DNA of 64,000 nt from Blautia parvula (GTDB lineage: Bacteria; Bacillota; Clostridia; Lachnospirales; Lachnospiraceae), in the NCBI RefSeq assembly GCF_020215665.1, contig NZ_CP084061.1, positions 2,140,001-2,204,000 on the forward strand, given 5' to 3'. Below the pieces are notes generated by a model. That model made no database searches, was not told where the DNA came from, and worked only from the letters and a program-made list of their open reading frames with translations. Below are positions 54,883 to 63,921 of this stretch, piece after piece. Within the stretch, counting starts at the first letter, position 1, and every line of letters begins with the position of its first letter. A program made the position numbers and the translations under genes.

Positions 54883-55926
54883 TTACATCGTTACCACCAG
54901 TTTCATGGCTTCTCCTTTTTCGGCCTCCGCAAAAGCATCCTCCACACGTTTAAGCGGATAACAGGCACTGATATATTTTTCAGCATCTATAACACCGTCC
55001 CGGATATATTCCATTGCCCTTTTATTCTGCTTCGGTGTGGATGCATGGACACCAAAAACTGATAATTCCCTGTAATGGATCAGATTGCTGTCGATGAATC
55101 CCTTAGACTCTCCGGGAAGCCCTCCGAACAGGGATATTCTGCCCCTCTTTGCTAAAAGTCCCATGCCCTGTTCCTGTACTTTTCCGACTGAACAGGCAGT
55201 GATCACCACATCCGCACCATTTCCATCCGTTAACTCTCTGATCTTTTCTTCCAGATTTTCTTTAGAGGAATTTACAAAGGTTACCCCTTCCAGTAATCTC
55301 TCTGCCTGGCTGATTCTCTCCTGTGATGTCTCTGCGATCACAACTTTCCCTGCCTTTGCATGCATGGCAAGCTCCGCATGCATACACCCGATAATACCGC
55401 TTCCGATGATAAGAACACATTCTCCCGGTGCAATATTCAGATAAGACTGGGCATTCATGACACAGGCAAGAGGTTCGCTAAGGGCATACCTTGTATAGGA
55501 GTTCTCCTCCGGCAGAGTATAGACATTTCCCATTTCAAAGGCACAATCCGGAACTGCCATATACTCTGCAAAACCCCCGTCATATTCAAACCCTATGGTT
55601 TTCAGGTCATCACACATATTCGTGAATCCCTGTCTGCAGCTTCTGCAGTTTCCGCACCCTATGGCAGGTGCCATGGATACATGGGTTCCTACGGGAAATT
55701 TCTTCTTAAACTCATCCCGCACTTCTATGATCTGTCCCACAATCTCATGTCCCATAATCCTTCCATCCGGAATTTTATTGCTTCCGAACCGGTAGGTACG
55801 GATATCCGTACCGCAGATGGAACAGGCTTCCAGTTTGATAACTGCCCCGTTCCCCGCCTGCAGAGACGGCTTTTCCTTTTCGGTCAATCTCGGTTTTCCA
55901 TTTTTATCGAATATGTAAGCTAACAT
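54883..55926 (-). CDS. Zinc-dependent alcohol dehydrogenase (second)
   Basis: 347 residues behind AAAAGGAGAGGT. Zinc-site motif ACSICGTDIRTYRFG with GHEIVGQI; structural cysteines in CGNCRSCRQGFTNMCDD; cofactor-binding IIGSGIIGCMHAELAMHA near residue 170. It differs clearly from the dehydrogenase downstream of it, so the operon holds two distinct oxidoreductase steps. The N-terminal zinc site and the SEPLACVMNA segment place it nearer to threonine/sorbitol dehydrogenase-like enzymes. The substrate is not determined. Confidence 0.88.
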   Translation of the reverse strand: MLAYIFDKNGKPRLTEKEKPSLQAGNGAVIKLEACSICGTDIRTYRFGSNKIPDGRIMGHEIVGQIIEVRDEFKKKFPVGTHVSMAPAIGCGNCRSCRQGFTNMCDDLKTIGFEYDGGFAEYMAVPDCAFEMGNVYTLPEENSYTRYALSEPLACVMNAQSYLNIAPGECVLIIGSGIIGCMHAELAMHAKAGKVVIAETSQERISQAERLLEGVTFVNSSKENLEEKIRELTDGNGADVVITACSVGKVQEQGMGLLAKRGRISLFGGLPGESKGFIDSNLIHYRELSVFGVHASTPKQNKRAMEYIRDGVIDAEKYISACYPLKRVEDAFAEAEKGEAMKLVVTM

Positions 55927-55936
55927 ACCTCTCCTT

Positions 55937-56887
55937 TTATTCTTGAATCAATTTCTCTGCTGCTTCTTCATCAATGATCAGGACATTTGCATAGCCTGCT
56001 TTAAGAACTGCACGCAGTGTCTCCAGCCTTTTCTCCCCCAGGATTACAGCAATTCGGAATTCACAATTTTTTAACTGTTCCATGGGAACCGCTATGGTCC
56101 TGTCCTCCAGGTCCTGATTGGCACATCTGCCATCCTTGTCAATAAAATGGGTACATACCTCTCCCACGGCTCCGGTATCCTTCAGATACTCTATCATATG
56201 ATCCGGAATATAACCGGAACGGACCAGCGAACTTTGCTGTTCACATTTACCTACCGTAAATACAGCAATATTCATATTCTCCCAGAGCTGCATAACCTGA
56301 CTTATGCCATGCTCTTTTAAAAAAATTTCTTTGTATGCCTTGTTTTCCACAATAGCAGGCGCAGTCATGGCGTATGCATCCCCGCCGAATGCGGAGACAA
56401 AATTATTGCTGATCTCCCCTGAAAATGTGCTGTTCTGGTTCTGGCTCAGCCCGCCGCATAACTGGACAACTTTTATCCCTTTATACTCCTGTTCCGTTGA
56501 AAGCCTTTTGGAACACTCATAAATTGTCCGGCCCCATGCAACGCCGATTGTATCTCCATCCTTTACGATGGCATTCAGAATATCATTTAAAACCCGTCCG
56601 AGCTCCTGGTAATAAGCCTCTCTTTTTCCTTCGTCCTTCTTTCTGCCCGCTGATACCATAAAGGCTTTTTTCAGCCCGTATTTTTTTCTGAGGTATTTTT
56701 CCTCTTCCGTCTCGATCAGCCATGGATTGCTGCTTCTTATCTCTATGAGTTTTTCTTTTCTCGCCTCAATAAGCAGTTTTGAAACATAGGAACGTGAAAT
56801 CTCCATCTGCTTTGCTATTTGATTTTGACTTAAATTCTCCAGATAATAAAGTCTTACTACCTCTAGTTTTAAATGATCTCTTACCAT
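55937..56887 (-). CDS. SorC/DeoR-type sugar-binding transcriptional regulator
   Basis: 316 residues behind AAGGAGAAATTAAAT. N-terminal helix-turn-helix (about 13-55: NLSQNQIAKQMEISRSYVSKLL). The large sugar-phosphate-binding domain has TIGVAWGRTIYE and VVQLCGGLSQNQNSTFSG, the standard SorC/CggR effector pocket. It is encoded inside the operon it most likely controls, between the transporter permeases and dehydrogenases. The matching TGTGTCA-NN-TGACACA palindromes near the operon promoter are the best operator candidates (inference). The expected ligand is a phosphorylated sugar from the pathway. Confidence 0.9.
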   Translation of the reverse strand: MVRDHLKLEVVRLYYLENLSQNQIAKQMEISRSYVSKLLIEARKEKLIEIRSSNPWLIETEEEKYLRKKYGLKKAFMVSAGRKKDEGKREAYYQELGRVLNDILNAIVKDGDTIGVAWGRTIYECSKRLSTEQEYKGIKVVQLCGGLSQNQNSTFSGEISNNFVSAFGGDAYAMTAPAIVENKAYKEIFLKEHGISQVMQLWENMNIAVFTVGKCEQQSSLVRSGYIPDHMIEYLKDTGAVGEVCTHFIDKDGRCANQDLEDRTIAVPMEQLKNCEFRIAVILGEKRLETLRAVLKAGYANVLIIDEEAAEKLIQE

Positions 56888-56915
56888 ATTTAATTTCTCC
56901 TTGTCTGCTGAAGTT

Positions 56916-57767
56916 TTATCCCTTCACAGAACCGGCCACCATCCCTTCCATAATCTTTTTATGAAACAGGAAATATACGATCACAACCGGCAAGGTAGCT
57001 ATGGTAAGCCCTGCCATCATAGGCGTATACTGGACGGAGTGCTGTCCTGTAAAATATGTCAGCGCAATCGGCAGCGTTTTCAGCTCAGGTTTTCCCATCA
57101 GTACCAAAGAGAACGGAAATTCATTCCAGGCATCCAAAAAGCTTAAAATAATCACGGTCGAAAGTATAGGTTTGGATATGGGCAGAAACACCTTGAAGAA
57201 GATATCATGGGTATTTCCCCCATCAATGATTACAGCCTCTTCAATTTCTCTTGGTATGGTGGCAGCAAAGCTCGTCACCAGGAAAATGGCCTTTGGCAGC
57301 CCGAAAGCGGCATAGACTAGAGCCAGTATAAACCTATTATTATTCAGTGTAAATAGCTTTAGCTCCACAAAAATCGGTATTAAGAGGCTGTGTACAGGTA
57401 TCAGCATCCCGGAAAGGAACATGGTATACAGAATTGTTTTCCCCCTGAACTGATACCTTGCAAATACCACTCCTGCTACAAAAGCAATAAAGACCAAAGC
57501 TGCCACAGCCGTAACACTGACTAACACACTGTTGACAAACGCCACATCCATCTTTCCTGTTTTAATGGCTGACAGATAATTGCTGAAATGAAAGGAAGTG
57601 GGAAGCCCGATCAGATTCCTTAAAAAAGAGGGCTCATCCTTCAAAGAAGAATAAATCATCCACACTACAGGAAACAGACAGAAAAGAGACAGAAGAGCTA
57701 TGAGCACATTTACCAGCAGCATCAGTATTTTCTTCGATATTTGTGTCACTCCATAAGTTTTATTCAT
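56916..57767 (-). CDS. Carbohydrate ABC permease (MalG-type)
   Basis: 283 residues from the ATG at 57767, overlapping the preceding permease by 8 bases (an ATG seven codons upstream is inside that gene). Six helices; EAA loop IEEAVIIDGGNTHDIFFKVFLPISK near residue 195. The N-terminal helix and LFCLFPVVWMIYSSLKDEP are typical CUT1. It forms a heterodimer with the upstream permease to import the ligand of the solute-binding lipoprotein. No ATPase gene lies in the operon. Confidence 0.9.
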   Translation of the reverse strand: MNKTYGVTQISKKILMLLVNVLIALLSLFCLFPVVWMIYSSLKDEPSFLRNLIGLPTSFHFSNYLSAIKTGKMDVAFVNSVLVSVTAVAALVFIAFVAGVVFARYQFRGKTILYTMFLSGMLIPVHSLLIPIFVELKLFTLNNNRFILALVYAAFGLPKAIFLVTSFAATIPREIEEAVIIDGGNTHDIFFKVFLPISKPILSTVIILSFLDAWNEFPFSLVLMGKPELKTLPIALTYFTGQHSVQYTPMMAGLTIATLPVVIVYFLFHKKIMEGMVAGSVKG

Positions 57768-58656
57768 ATTTCTTCTTTCCCTTCCCAAATATCACATTAC
57801 ATATCAACACCAGTGTCAGACTCACTGCCATGATTCCAACAGATATGGTGGAGCCGTAGCCGAACCGTTGTTTTATAAAGGAAGTCTTGTATGCATACAT
57901 GGCCCCCACCATGGATGCAGTACCCGGACCACCGCTTGTGATAATGTAAATATGCTCAAAGATTTTCATACACCCTGATACAGCCAGAATAACAGAAATT
58001 TTCACTGTATCCATTGTCATGGGCCAGGTAATGAAAAATGCCTTTTTAATTCCCCCTGCCCCATCCAATGCAGCGCTCTCAAAAATTTCTTCCGGTATGT
58101 TTTTCATCGCACTGACGAAAATAACCACATACAATCCGATCCACTGCCATACAATGGGGACAGTTATACACTTCATAACAATATCCACATCGTCGATCCA
58201 TGGCCGTATCCAGCTCTCCAGTCCAACCGAATGCAGCAGGAAATTAAGGAGTCCGTAATCCTGGTTATAGATGATCTTCCACAAAAATCCCACAACAACG
58301 GGAGCAAGAACTACCGGCATAAAGATTGCAAACTGGTGAAAGGATTTTAATTTGAGACCTTTGGAACAGATAAGGGAAGCAATGATAAAAGCGATCCCTA
58401 CTTGAAAAACCACACAGCAGGCTGCCAGAATAAAGTTATTGAGCAGTGCTTTTCCAAAGATGGAATCCCCCAATAACCTGGAATAATTGCCCAGACCCAG
58501 AAATATCTTCTTCTTTCCTCCGGACCAGTTAAATAAAGAATAATAAATTGCCATAATGATCGGTATTGCTGTAAATACCAGAAACAGCACTACACTTGGA
58601 AACATATACAGAAAAAGAGTTCTCTTCTTAGGCTGCAGTACCTTGTTGTTTGCCAT
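57760..58656 (-). CDS. Carbohydrate ABC permease (MalF-type)
   Basis: 298 residues. A basic N-terminus (QPKKRTLFLYMFPSVVLFLVF) leads into helix 1, with six helices in total. EAA loop FESAALDGAGGIKKAFFITWPM near residue 200, and YIITSGGPGTASMVGAMY is a recurrent CUT1 MalF motif. The start has AAAGGCGGTGG some 14 bases upstream, somewhat far. It is separated from the binding-protein gene by 120 bases holding hairpins, consistent with lower expression than the binding protein. Confidence 0.9.
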   Translation of the reverse strand: MANNKVLQPKKRTLFLYMFPSVVLFLVFTAIPIIMAIYYSLFNWSGGKKKIFLGLGNYSRLLGDSIFGKALLNNFILAACCVVFQVGIAFIIASLICSKGLKLKSFHQFAIFMPVVLAPVVVGFLWKIIYNQDYGLLNFLLHSVGLESWIRPWIDDVDIVMKCITVPIVWQWIGLYVVIFVSAMKNIPEEIFESAALDGAGGIKKAFFITWPMTMDTVKISVILAVSGCMKIFEHIYIITSGGPGTASMVGAMYAYKTSFIKQRFGYGSTISVGIMAVSLTLVLICNVIFGKGKKKYE

Positions 58657-58688
58657 TTGGCAGCCACCGCCTTTCTAAATTTATCTGC

Positions 58689-58716
58689 GGAGACCGGCCG
58701 TTATCAGTCGGTCTCC
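58689..58716. promoter_or_regulatory. Intercistronic hairpin between binding-protein and permease genes
   Basis: GGAGACCG/CGGTCTCC, a perfect 8-bp stem with a 12-base loop and no T run. Such elements often protect the upstream binding-protein mRNA or attenuate read-through into permease genes. Confidence 0.55.
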
Positions 58717-58776
58717 TGTATAGTTACCGGGCACGAAGTGAACAGTAACCCTGTACACAATACTGTTTACCTGTTA

Positions 58777-60195
58777 TCAGTCAAGAGTCAGCTCATATTC
58801 TTCCTGTACACGTCCGCCCCATTCCTCGGGAGTGATCTCACCAATGAGCAGTTCCTGGAAATTTGTATTCATGGCGTCTATCACAGAGGTGTCAAAGTGA
58901 CAGTCGTACTGCGGAGTCTTCTTCACACTGCTTTTAAGCTGTGCATATTCCTGAACTAAAGGAGAAATCGCACTGTAGTCATAATCAATATTCATACCGC
59001 CGAAGTCACCTTTTTCTGCAAGATCTTTACACCATTCTTCATCTGTAGTATATTTGATAAATAACTCTGCAGCCTGTTTTTTGGCACCGGTAAGTTTGGC
59101 ATTGTATGCCTGTCCCCATGCGGAGCCGCCCGGTGTTGCCGGATAATCCCCTTTTCCTCCGTCAATGGCCGGCAGAACAGCCACGCCTGATTTCTCGATC
59201 ACGCTCTGGTCATCACCTGCGGTTGCAATCAGTGTTGCAAATGTCCATGAACCATCTACATAAGAAGCATATTCTTCGTTCAGATACGGCGGCATAACCT
59301 CAAACTGGTCAATGCTGTTGAGATTTGTATTGAGATATTCTTTATCAGCCAGTTCCGCCATTTTCTCAACACCTTTTAACATATCTTTATCTAAGAATCC
59401 GTCACCGGTGCCTTCCATGATGTCATCATACCATTTTGTACCGGCTCCTCTGTCTCCCATAGCCCCGAAAATACAGGAATTGGCAACCCACTGTCCGCTG
59501 TTTCCCACACCCAAAGGCACATAACCTGCGTCTTTCAGCTTTGCAAAACAGTCCATCATATCTTCCCAGGTCTCCGGGAACTTTTCGTATCCCACAGATT
59601 TATAGATCTCCTTATTGTATACTACAAGAGAGCAGCAGAGGTTCTGGAATGGCGCGCCATAGTAATGACCGTCATACTCCATATCAAACAGAACTTCATC
59701 ATCAAATTTTCCTGACCAGTCTTTGTCATTTTCAAAAAATTCATCTACAGTTCCAATCTGTTCATTCTCCACCAGATTGGGAATCCATGCTCCTTTTACA
59801 TTAAACACATCAGGCAGCGTATCTGCTGCAGCATAAGTCATCATGATCGTCTGGTAGTCATCATGCACGGAACCGTCATAATTGATCTTAATATTCGGAT
59901 AATCCTTCTCCAGCCTTTCAATGGCATGGTTCAGTGCATATGATTTTGCATCTGTGGTACTGTCAAGAGGCCACATCATGGCAACATCAAGAGTTACCTC
60001 CTCCGTAAAATCTCCGTCGGACTTTGCGTCTGTTTCCGCTTCCGGCTCTTTCTCTTCTTTACTTTCCGGCTTTTCTTCTTTTGTCTCCTCCTGTTTTGCT
60101 TCCGGCTCCTCTTTCGGTTCTTCTGTGGAACCACAGGCAGTCAGCATAGAACAGACCATCACACCTGCCAATAATACAGCAATTCTTTTTCTCAT
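58777..60195 (-). CDS. Sugar ABC transporter substrate-binding lipoprotein
   Basis: 472 residues behind GGGAGGAAAACA. The signal peptide ends in the lipobox SMLTAC, with the lipidated cysteine near residue 21. A highly charged Glu/Lys-rich linker (about 25-62) suits a surface-tethered binding protein. The family 1 binding domain follows: YAAADTLPDVFNVKG, PFQNLCCSLVVYNKEIYKSVG and PETWEDMMDCFAKLKDAGYVPLG. It likely captures a mannose-containing oligosaccharide before import, judged only by the glycosidases around it. It starts the transporter section after the second GH2 gene. Confidence 0.92.
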   Translation of the reverse strand: MRKRIAVLLAGVMVCSMLTACGSTEEPKEEPEAKQEETKEEKPESKEEKEPEAETDAKSDGDFTEEVTLDVAMMWPLDSTTDAKSYALNHAIERLEKDYPNIKINYDGSVHDDYQTIMMTYAAADTLPDVFNVKGAWIPNLVENEQIGTVDEFFENDKDWSGKFDDEVLFDMEYDGHYYGAPFQNLCCSLVVYNKEIYKSVGYEKFPETWEDMMDCFAKLKDAGYVPLGVGNSGQWVANSCIFGAMGDRGAGTKWYDDIMEGTGDGFLDKDMLKGVEKMAELADKEYLNTNLNSIDQFEVMPPYLNEEYASYVDGSWTFATLIATAGDDQSVIEKSGVAVLPAIDGGKGDYPATPGGSAWGQAYNAKLTGAKKQAAELFIKYTTDEEWCKDLAEKGDFGGMNIDYDYSAISPLVQEYAQLKSSVKKTPQYDCHFDTSVIDAMNTNFQELLIGEITPEEWGGRVQEEYELTLD

Positions 60196-60216
60196 TGTTT
60201 TCCTCCCAAATTCACA

Positions 60217-62724
60217 TTATAATATTCTGCCGATATCGTTTACTGTTTCAAAAATCAACTGCTTTTTCAGCTCCTCCATTGTAACCGGCCGGCGGAAACT
60301 GTTTTTGCTGATTTCCACTGTTTTTATTCTGTCCGGCGATAGGTCAAAGCAGTTATCCGAAAATTCACAGTCATTATTATCCAAATCCATTTTTATACAT
60401 TTTGCAAAGCAAGATGTCTGAATATTTAAGATATACTTTTCCTTATCATTTTGTACTTCCACACGAAACTCAGGATGTAAAAAATGGAAATGCTTTGGCT
60501 TTACAAACAGATAGGTCTCCTCACTAATCCTCTTCCCATCTTGACTGCATAACAAAAGTTCCAAATAATACTGCTTCTTGTCCTCCTCCCTGATTTCCTC
60601 TGTCCAGTCCATCTCCTGAAAGACAGAAGAGGAGGAACCCTGTATCTGTATTTCCTTTTTCCCTTCTTTCACTACACATCCCGCAGAATCCCTCAATGCC
60701 CATATAAGGTTTGCTGTAAATCCTTCAGGATGATCATTCACCACAAATATCTCCAGTCTCCGCGGTTCAAATCTGTCCTCTTTCACACACAGGACAACTT
60801 GACTGAAAAAACGTCTGGCATAATAGTGAAGAACCTTCAGCCGATACTCATAATCAATCCCAGACCAGCTTGTGCCCGGAAAACAGTCCACAATCTGCCA
60901 ATAAAGTGCTCCCATACATCTCGGTTTCATACTGCGGAAATGATATGTCCCATATTTAATACCCTCAGCCTGCGCATACTGGGATGCGAAAATATATTCT
61001 TTAAAATTCTTGGGAGCCCGGACTTCCTGGAATATGTAATTCATGATCTTGCCATTTCCCATATTGCAGTAATTGTCACTGCAGTGCTGCATATAATCCA
61101 TCACTTCCGAATTCGGACTCATATCCTCCGGTTCCAGGTAACTGCACAGTGTTTTATAATTTTGGAATGATTCCAGACCGAATTCGCTGATAAACCTTCC
61201 CGTGCAGTCTCTGTAAAATGTATAGGGTTTTGCCGGCAGATACCAGACATACCAGCAGTGCACATCTCCCTTCTCATATCCATTGGGATCATAATAACCT
61301 CCTCCGCTGGAGGGAGAACTCGGCCAGTATAATCTGTCAGGATCATACTTTCTGACTATCTCAGCCAAATGTACTTCATACTGCTGAAGGTTTTTCATCC
61401 TAAGTTCATGGGTCAGTCCCTCTGCATGATGCTCATAGTCATGAAACCATTCATTTTCGTTATTCCCGCACCAGAGCACAAGGCAGGCATGATTACGGAG
61501 CCTGATCACATTGTCCTTCACTTCCTCCCTGATGCTCTCCAAAAACTCATCGTTTGAAGGATATAAGGCACAGGCAAACATCAGATCCTGCCAGACTAAA
61601 AGTCCGTTTCTGTCGCACAGATCATACAGTTCATCATCAGGATATACTGCCCCGCCCCATATACGGATACAGTTATAGTTTGCCTCCTTACAAAGACGTA
61701 TCAGTTCCCGGTGGCGCTGACCCCTGCAGGCTGTCAGGAATTTGTCCGGCGGCGTATAACTTCCGCCTTTTGCAAATACAGGAACGTTATTTACATAAAA
61801 GGCAAAGCTTTCCCCATCCGCATCTTCTTCCCTTCTCACCTCCATAGTACGAAGTCCAACAAAGAATCTTTTTTCCTCCTGTTCATCTCTGCACTGCATT
61901 TTGACACAAATCTCATAGAGAGGGTGATCTCCATATCCGTTGGGCCACCATATTTCCGGACTTTCTATCTCTGTCCATACTTCTGCCAGAGATTCTCTGC
62001 ACTTTGTCTTTTCCCTGAATATCTCTTCCCCCTGAGGATCGTATACAGTCACCTCCACACAGACTTCTTCTCCGTATGCTGCTTCTGTCAAAGTCTCTGT
62101 TTTCAAGTAAACCTTTCCCTTTTCATGTCTCTGCCTGGTATAGATATGGGAAATCCTTGCTTTGTCATACGCTTCTATGTATACCTCTCTCCAAATGCCC
62201 AGATCCGGTACATTCGGCTCCGCATCCCAGCCAAAAGAACTGTGTGTTTTCCTTATCTGGGAAAATCCGTGGGGACTTGCGGTATTAAATTCAGGCAGAG
62301 GATGTTCCCTGTGCTGTTCTTCTATATAGCGCACCGATGAATATATAATCACCTGAAGCAGATTATCCTCGGCCTTCAGTATATCTTTTACCGGAAAACG
62401 ATATGTGCGGTGCATATTTTCCGTGCGGGCAAGTTTCACGCCGTTGAGATAAATATCAGCTATGGTATCAATTCCCTCAAATACCACAAACTGTTTTTCC
62501 CTGAGAAGCACATCCTCCCTTACTGAAAAATGCAGTTTATATTCATAATCCCTTTCAGCAAGTTCATGAAACTCTCTGTCCTGGAAACGATAAAATGGCT
62601 TTTTAATTCTCCCTTCTTTTATCATATCCAGAAACAGGGAACCGGGCACTTCCCCATGATGCCATTCGTTCTCCTGTGTATCTCTGTACTTCCACTCCAA
62701 ACCTCCCAGCCCTTGTACGATCAT
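60217..62724 (-). CDS. GH2 beta-mannosidase-like enzyme (second copy)
   Basis: 835 residues, cytosolic. The N-terminal jelly-roll has WDAEPNVPDLGIWREVYI in place of the WDWGP of the other copy, showing a distinct subfamily. The barrel contains CIRIWGGAVYPDDELYDLCD and WQDLMFACALYPSNDEFL. The acid/base is E423 in WCGNNENEWF and the nucleophile E514 in RFISEFGLESF, both intact. Beta-mannosidase is the likely activity, with specificity (linkage or aglycone) probably different from that of the GH2 at 48983-51493. It follows the isomerase gene by 16 bases. Confidence 0.87.
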   Translation of the reverse strand: MIVQGLGGLEWKYRDTQENEWHHGEVPGSLFLDMIKEGRIKKPFYRFQDREFHELAERDYEYKLHFSVREDVLLREKQFVVFEGIDTIADIYLNGVKLARTENMHRTYRFPVKDILKAEDNLLQVIIYSSVRYIEEQHREHPLPEFNTASPHGFSQIRKTHSSFGWDAEPNVPDLGIWREVYIEAYDKARISHIYTRQRHEKGKVYLKTETLTEAAYGEEVCVEVTVYDPQGEEIFREKTKCRESLAEVWTEIESPEIWWPNGYGDHPLYEICVKMQCRDEQEEKRFFVGLRTMEVRREEDADGESFAFYVNNVPVFAKGGSYTPPDKFLTACRGQRHRELIRLCKEANYNCIRIWGGAVYPDDELYDLCDRNGLLVWQDLMFACALYPSNDEFLESIREEVKDNVIRLRNHACLVLWCGNNENEWFHDYEHHAEGLTHELRMKNLQQYEVHLAEIVRKYDPDRLYWPSSPSSGGGYYDPNGYEKGDVHCWYVWYLPAKPYTFYRDCTGRFISEFGLESFQNYKTLCSYLEPEDMSPNSEVMDYMQHCSDNYCNMGNGKIMNYIFQEVRAPKNFKEYIFASQYAQAEGIKYGTYHFRSMKPRCMGALYWQIVDCFPGTSWSGIDYEYRLKVLHYYARRFFSQVVLCVKEDRFEPRRLEIFVVNDHPEGFTANLIWALRDSAGCVVKEGKKEIQIQGSSSSVFQEMDWTEEIREEDKKQYYLELLLCSQDGKRISEETYLFVKPKHFHFLHPEFRVEVQNDKEKYILNIQTSCFAKCIKMDLDNNDCEFSDNCFDLSPDRIKTVEISKNSFRRPVTMEELKKQLIFETVNDIGRIL

Positions 62725-62740
62725 ATACAGCCCCCGCTTC

Positions 62741-63286
62741 TCAGTCTTCTATTGTAGTAAATCTTGAAATCTCAGGATCCGTATAGACATCTGTGCCGTC
62801 ATCACTGTAGGATGAAAATTCTGAGACAACTGCTCCCTCCGGCCCTGCCTGGAACCAGTGTTTTGTATTAGGTGCCAGGGTGTACTGCTCTCCTTGTTTC
62901 AGAGCAATCTCATGCCAGACAGTATAAACGTCATCTTTCCCATCAGGAATTTTCGCCTTCGGATTCTCGGTGGGCTCTCCGGGAACATGAACATATACTT
63001 CACCATAACGACAACGGAAAGTCTCTTCTTTTCCCGGATTTTCCGGTCCCAGCGGCGGATGCCTGTGCTCTGCACAGATTTGTCCGGGAAGCATGGGCAG
63101 TTCTTTGGCACAGCATCTTTTTGTATTTACATATACATGCAGCATAAGGCCTTCGTGGTAAGGATCATTCAGGCCGAAATCCGTAACCTCCATCCTTTCC
63201 TGTTCTTCCGGTGTCAGATAGATACCGGCTTTTTTCATCAGTTCCAAACCTTCCTTTTTGATCTTGTCATAATCGCTTCTCTTCAT
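62741..63286 (-). CDS. D-lyxose/D-mannose ketol-isomerase
   Basis: 181 residues from the ATG at 63286 (AAGGAG 6 bases upstream; a 19-codon extension overlaps the operator and lacks a site). Cupin fold with manganese ligands in AEHRHPPLGP, the glutamate of KEETFRCRYGEVYVHV and the histidine of NTKHWFQAG. Interconverts D-lyxose with D-xylulose and D-mannose with D-fructose. As the first gene of a beta-mannosidase operon, converting released mannose to fructose is the most economical role. Directly behind operator 1. Confidence 0.9.
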   Translation of the reverse strand: MKRSDYDKIKKEGLELMKKAGIYLTPEEQERMEVTDFGLNDPYHEGLMLHVYVNTKRCCAKELPMLPGQICAEHRHPPLGPENPGKEETFRCRYGEVYVHVPGEPTENPKAKIPDGKDDVYTVWHEIALKQGEQYTLAPNTKHWFQAGPEGAVVSEFSSYSDDGTDVYTDPEISRFTTIED

Positions 63287-63298
63287 TTCCTTCTCCTT

Positions 63299-63314
63299 TG
63301 TGTCATATGACACT
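63299..63314. promoter_or_regulatory. Operator 1 of the mannoside operon
   Basis: TGTGTCATATGACACT, an inverted repeat matching TGTGTCA-NN-TGACACA in 15 of 16 positions, just upstream of the isomerase Shine-Dalgarno. Confidence 0.75.
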
Positions 63315-63387
63315 AACTTTTCTTTAGTTCTGTTACCATTCATTTTTCAGATGCATCTATAAAAACGAACTTTTTTGTTTATAACTG

Positions 63388-63416
63388 CATATTATCACAA
63401 TTAATTATGCCGGTCA
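63388..63416 (-). promoter_or_regulatory. Promoter of the mannoside operon
   Basis: On the minus strand TTGACC (63416-63411), a 17-base spacer and TAATAT (63393-63388). The two operators flank it. The rest of 63315-63484 is AT-rich with no gene. Confidence 0.65.
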
Positions 63417-63484
63417 ATTATGAATTTTCCACAATTTTATACTTAAATTTTCTACATATTTTATTTTTTCCAATTTTTACCATT

Positions 63485-63500
63485 TGTGTCATTTGACACA
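63485..63500. promoter_or_regulatory. Operator 2 of the mannoside operon
   Basis: TGTGTCATTTGACACA, arms of 7 bp perfectly inverted, centred 186 bases from operator 1. The spacing suits a repression loop around the promoter. Confidence 0.75.
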
Positions 63501-63634
63501 GGCAATGTAATCCTTTTTCTCTATTTTAATCTGAATATGCAAATGCACTGTAGTTTCAATGCAGCAGACAGATAATGGATTAAGTTTTAGTCATGTTATG
63601 CTCAGGAAACAAAAATGAATTTAGGAGGTATCTT

Positions 63635-63694
63635 ATGCTGGAAGCAAAAGATTTAGAAGCCATTCGGCAGATAATGAAAGAAGAAATCAAATAA
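63635..63694 (+). CDS. Possible 19-residue small protein
   Basis: MLEAKDLEAIRQIMKEEIK, an amphipathic, charged helix-like peptide. The ATG lies 6 bases after TTAGGAGG, one of the best ribosome binding sites in the window, and the stop is directly followed by a strong terminator. No coding homologue is recognised. It could be a true small protein or the surviving N-terminus of a longer coiled-coil protein. It lies between operator 2 and the tRNA gene. Confidence 0.5.
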   Translation: MLEAKDLEAIRQIMKEEIK

Positions 63695-63695
63695 A

Positions 63696-63721
63696 AAAAC
63701 CCTTGAAAATTCAAGGGTTTT
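63696..63721 (+). terminator. Intrinsic terminator after the mini-ORF
   Basis: AAAACCCTTG pairs with CAAGGGTTTT around a short A/T loop, flanked by an A run and T run. It could also serve the tRNA transcript on the minus strand. Confidence 0.8.
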
Positions 63722-63726
63722 CATCG

Positions 63727-63799
63727 AGCTGCCTAGCGGATTTGAACCGCCGACCTCCGCCTTACCAAGGCGACGCTCTACCAACTGAGCCAAGGCAGC
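63727..63799 (-). tRNA. tRNA-Thr (anticodon GGT)
   Basis: Minus-strand cloverleaf: acceptor GCTGCCT/AGGCAGC; D arm GCTC/GAGC with TTGGTA; anticodon arm TCGCC-TTGGTAA-GGCGG giving GGT; T arm GGCGG-TTCAAAT-CCGCT. CCA is not encoded. Reads threonine ACC/ACT codons. Confidence 0.95.
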
Positions 63800-63921
63800 A
63801 TTCCTAGTGATGTGCTGTGTAACTCGTCATCACAATTAAGAATTCTAACAAAAGTTGTGTCAAATGTCAAGATATTTTTGAAAACTTTTTTATTTTTTTG
63901 TCGCAGCAGCCAGAACGGTGT

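Noticed and set aside
63727-63799. tRNA gene as an integration site of a mobile island
   Set aside because: No integrase or direct repeat of the tRNA 3' end was seen in the window; the operon beside it looks ordinary in base composition.
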